NCBI RefSeq assembly: GCF_001598455.1
Contig: NZ_BCYZ01000014.1
Coordinates: forward strand, 1-64,000
Direction of reading: 5' to 3'
DNA: 64,000 bases
Origin: Sphingomonas pruni NBRC 15498
GTDB lineage: Bacteria; Pseudomonadota; Alphaproteobacteria; Sphingomonadales; Sphingomonadaceae
The position numbers and the translations under genes are program-made. Positions 62,147 through 64,000 of the stretch are shown here, piece after piece (the stretch's first letter is position 1; the number at the start of each line of letters is the position of its first letter). The notes under the pieces were generated by a model. That model was not told the DNA's origin, did no database searches, and was given only the letters and a program-made list of their open reading frames with translations.

Positions 62147-63817
62147 ATGCGCCGTACGCTCACGCCGAAGACCAATCTCGATACCCTGCGCAAGGACGCG
62201 AAGCGCTGGCTGAAAGCCATTCGCGCGGGTGATGCCGCCGCGATCGCGCGGCTGCGCGAATCCGGGATGAAGCTCTCAGCCGATCCCGGGTTGCGTGACG
62301 CCCACCAGGCTCTGGCGATCGAATATGGCTGCGAAAACTGGGTCGCGCTCAAGGCGGCGATCGCCGATCTGGCGCTCGATCGTCAGAGCTATGCCGAACG
62401 GCTCGACCAGGTGTTGCGGCATGGCTGGGATGGCGATCCTGCGGTCGCGCGGCGGATCGTCGATCGCCACCCCGTCATCGCTCGCGACAGCCTGTTCACG
62501 GCGGCCACGTGCGGCGATGTCGAGGAGGTCGAGCGGCGGTTGGCGCGCGATCCCGGTGCGGCGATCGCGGCGGGTGGGCCGAAAGATTGGAGCGCGCTCG
62601 CTTATGTCGTCTATGGCCGGCTCGATCCCGTCAACGGCGTGGCCATCGCGCGGTTGTTGCTGGCGGCGGGCGCCGACCCGAATTTCTCGTTCAACGACGG
62701 CTGGGACAATTCCTTCACCCTGGTGACCGGCGCGATCGGCCTGGGCGAAGGTGCCAAGCCGAGCCATCCCCAGGCCGCCGAGCTGGTCGACTTGCTGGTC
62801 GCCGCCGGCGCGTCGCCTTTCGACACGCAGGCGCTCTATAACATCTCGATCGTCGGGTCGGACGCCTATTGGTACGATCTGTTGTGGCGGCATTGCGAGG
62901 CGCAGGGCGTGACCGATCGCTGGCGCGACGCGGTCAGCTATCGCATCGGCGGGAACCGGCCGCTCAATCCGCTCGACTATCTGCTCGGCAACGCCGTCGG
63001 CCAGAACCATCTGGAGCGCGCCGAGTGGCTGCTGGGGCGTGGCGCCAACCCCGATACCCCGCATGCTTATACCGGACAGCCGGTCCATGCGCTGGCGCAA
63101 CTGTCCGGGTTCGTCGACATGGCCGTCTTGCTCGAACGTCATGGCGCCGCCCCGGTCGCGCTGAGCGGAGCGCAGGCGTTTCGGGCGGCGTGCCTGCGCG
63201 GCGACGAAGCGAACGCGCGGGCGCTGCTCGCGGCCGACCCGCGGCTGGTGGCCAATCCGGCGCTGTTGCTGGCGGCTGCCGAGTTCGGCAATGCGCCGGC
63301 CATCGCGCTGTTGCTCGCGCTGGGCGCCAATGTGGGCGGATGCGACCATGAGGGTATCAGCCCCCTGCACCGCGCGGTGCAGTCGGGATCGCTGGAGGCC
63401 GCTAACCTGCTGATCGCCGCGGGTGCCGAGATCGACCGCCGAGAGCGCAAGTGGAACGGAACACCGCTCAGTTGGGCGGTGGTGCTCGGGCGGCCGCGAA
63501 TGGTCGAGATGCTCGCGCCGTTGAGCCGCGACCTTTGGCCGCTGGTCCGTCTCGGCCTGAGCGAGCGGCTCGATACCGTTCTTGGCGCCGAACCCGATCT
63601 CGCCAATAAAGTGCGCGCGCAAGACGATAGCCCGACGCCGCTGTTCAATCTGCCCGAGGATGAGGACAAAGCGGTCGACGTCGCCCGCGTGCTGCTGCGC
63701 CATGGCGCCGATCCGCGGATCCGCAACAAAAGAGGCGAGACCGCGATCGATGCAGCACGGCGGCGCGATCTCGACGAAGCGGCGGACGTGATGGAAAGCT
63801 GGCGCCATGACGCCTGA
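62147..63817 (+). CDS. ankyrin-repeat protein
   Basis: A 556-residue cytoplasmic protein. The first 75 residues (LDTLRKDAKRWLKAIRAGD, ALAIEYGCENWVALKAAI) form a helical region seen in ankyrin proteins of this sort. The remainder contains about eight to ten ankyrin repeats, such as ALARLLLAAGADPNFSFNDG-type segments, LLGRGANPDTPHAYTGQPVH, ISPLHRAVQSGSLEAANLLI and DVARVLLRHGADPRIRNKRG. It is a protein-protein interaction scaffold; partner unknown. GGAAGG lies seven bases before the ATG at 62147, which favours it over 62129. Its end overlaps the DUF5990 gene by 11 bases. Confidence 0.87.
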   Translation: MRRTLTPKTNLDTLRKDAKRWLKAIRAGDAAAIARLRESGMKLSADPGLRDAHQALAIEYGCENWVALKAAIADLALDRQSYAERLDQVLRHGWDGDPAVARRIVDRHPVIARDSLFTAATCGDVEEVERRLARDPGAAIAAGGPKDWSALAYVVYGRLDPVNGVAIARLLLAAGADPNFSFNDGWDNSFTLVTGAIGLGEGAKPSHPQAAELVDLLVAAGASPFDTQALYNISIVGSDAYWYDLLWRHCEAQGVTDRWRDAVSYRIGGNRPLNPLDYLLGNAVGQNHLERAEWLLGRGANPDTPHAYTGQPVHALAQLSGFVDMAVLLERHGAAPVALSGAQAFRAACLRGDEANARALLAADPRLVANPALLLAAAEFGNAPAIALLLALGANVGGCDHEGISPLHRAVQSGSLEAANLLIAAGAEIDRRERKWNGTPLSWAVVLGRPRMVEMLAPLSRDLWPLVRLGLSERLDTVLGAEPDLANKVRAQDDSPTPLFNLPEDEDKAVDVARVLLRHGADPRIRNKRGETAIDAARRRDLDEAADVMESWRHDA

Positions 63818-64000
63818 ACGACCGGTGTTGCCGCTGCGCATCGTGGTCGAACACCCTGTGCCCGGCGTCGCGCTCGCGCTGCAGCGCGGCGCCAGCGCCA
63901 AGGCGACATTGGTCGGGCCGGTTCATGTTTCGACCGACGCGCACGTGTTCGATTTCGAGGTGACGCTCGACGGCAGCACTGCCGCCGGCGAGCCGCGCCT
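63807..64000 (+). CDS. DUF5990 family protein, 5' part
   Basis: The first 64 codons are inside the window; the gene continues past base 64000. It begins MTPERPVLPLRIVVEHPVPG and continues with ALALQRGASAKATLVGP and FDFEVTLDGS, the beta-rich opening of DUF5990 proteins. The ATG overlaps the ankyrin stop by 11 bases, so the two genes are probably coupled. Function unknown. Confidence 0.72.
   Translation, partial: MTPERPVLPLRIVVEHPVPGVALALQRGASAKATLVGPVHVSTDAHVFDFEVTLDGSTAAGEPR

Noticed and set aside
62276..63901. 541-codon minus-strand frame over the ankyrin gene
   Set aside because: Composition is that of a shadow frame; no domain, signal or ribosome-binding site, and the sense strand encodes clear ankyrin repeats.
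1..64000. rRNA, tRNA, CRISPR arrays, transposases or phage genes
   Set aside because: Looked for T-loop patterns, regularly spaced repeats and DDE/integrase motifs; none seen. The only repeats are REP-like intergenic units.

Overview
The window is GC-rich chromosomal DNA of an alphaproteobacterium, almost certainly a member of the Sphingomonadales (Sphingomonas-like). Supporting signs are ctrA, paired b and b' ATP synthase subunits, many TonB-dependent receptors and short-chain dehydrogenases, an aox-type alternative oxidase and frequent ATGA/GTGA stop-start overlaps. No rRNA, tRNA, CRISPR array, transposase or phage gene was seen.

Layout. 31-2258 (minus): haloalkane dehalogenase coupled to a DUF1330 protein, then a CDP-diacylglycerol diphosphatase lipoprotein. 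2430-12332 (plus): a catabolic island of carboxylesterase, SDR, TonB-dependent receptor, FAD-linked hydroxyacid oxidase, HSL-type esterase, MFS transporter, and an AraC and a FadR-type regulator. A near-identical 15-bp motif lies before the receptor and, as a 40-bp inverted pair, before the regulators. 12366-18724: a small secreted protein and a complete RND efflux operon. 18777-25793: an O2/NO respiration island of quinol NO reductase, NnrS, FixJ, a membrane heme-PAS FixL, alternative oxidase and a receiver-only protein. An identical-architecture 37-bp element precedes both norZ and the divergent fixL/aox genes. 25879-30152: a decayed region, EamA transporter, threonine ammonia-lyase and amidohydrolase.

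30403-34488: cold-shock protein with a small TTG-started partner, ctrA with terminator and a candidate autoregulatory site, and LysR/pirin/WrbA. 34560-39816: a secreted protein with a mannan-binding-lectin-like repeat, a divergent redox locus (SDR and Tat-type hydrolase against OhrR-like MarR and nitrobindin-like protein, with two perfect palindromes), and ChrA. 39957-45558 (minus): TonB-dependent receptor, beta-helix lipoprotein, diheme cytochrome lipoprotein and TetR, a cell-surface system of unknown purpose. 45678-53792: acetyltransferase/deacetylase pair, ohr/ohrR with perfect inverted operators, XRE regulator against an epimerase, uvrC, two REP-like inverted repeats and small secreted proteins.

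53868-64000: chorismate mutase, the F0 ATP synthase operon (atpI-B-E-F'-F), the envelope genes ydbH-ynbE-ydbL, radC, a DUF4272 protein, an ankyrin-repeat protein and the start of a DUF5990 gene that runs off the window.

The strongest candidate for something new is the FixLJ-qNor-NnrS-AOX unit. It appears to be an oxygen-sensed regulon joining NO detoxification to an NO-tolerant terminal oxidase through one shared cis element. Second is the shared-operator catabolic island, and third the receptor/beta-helix/diheme-cytochrome surface system. All functions are read from sequence without database searches.
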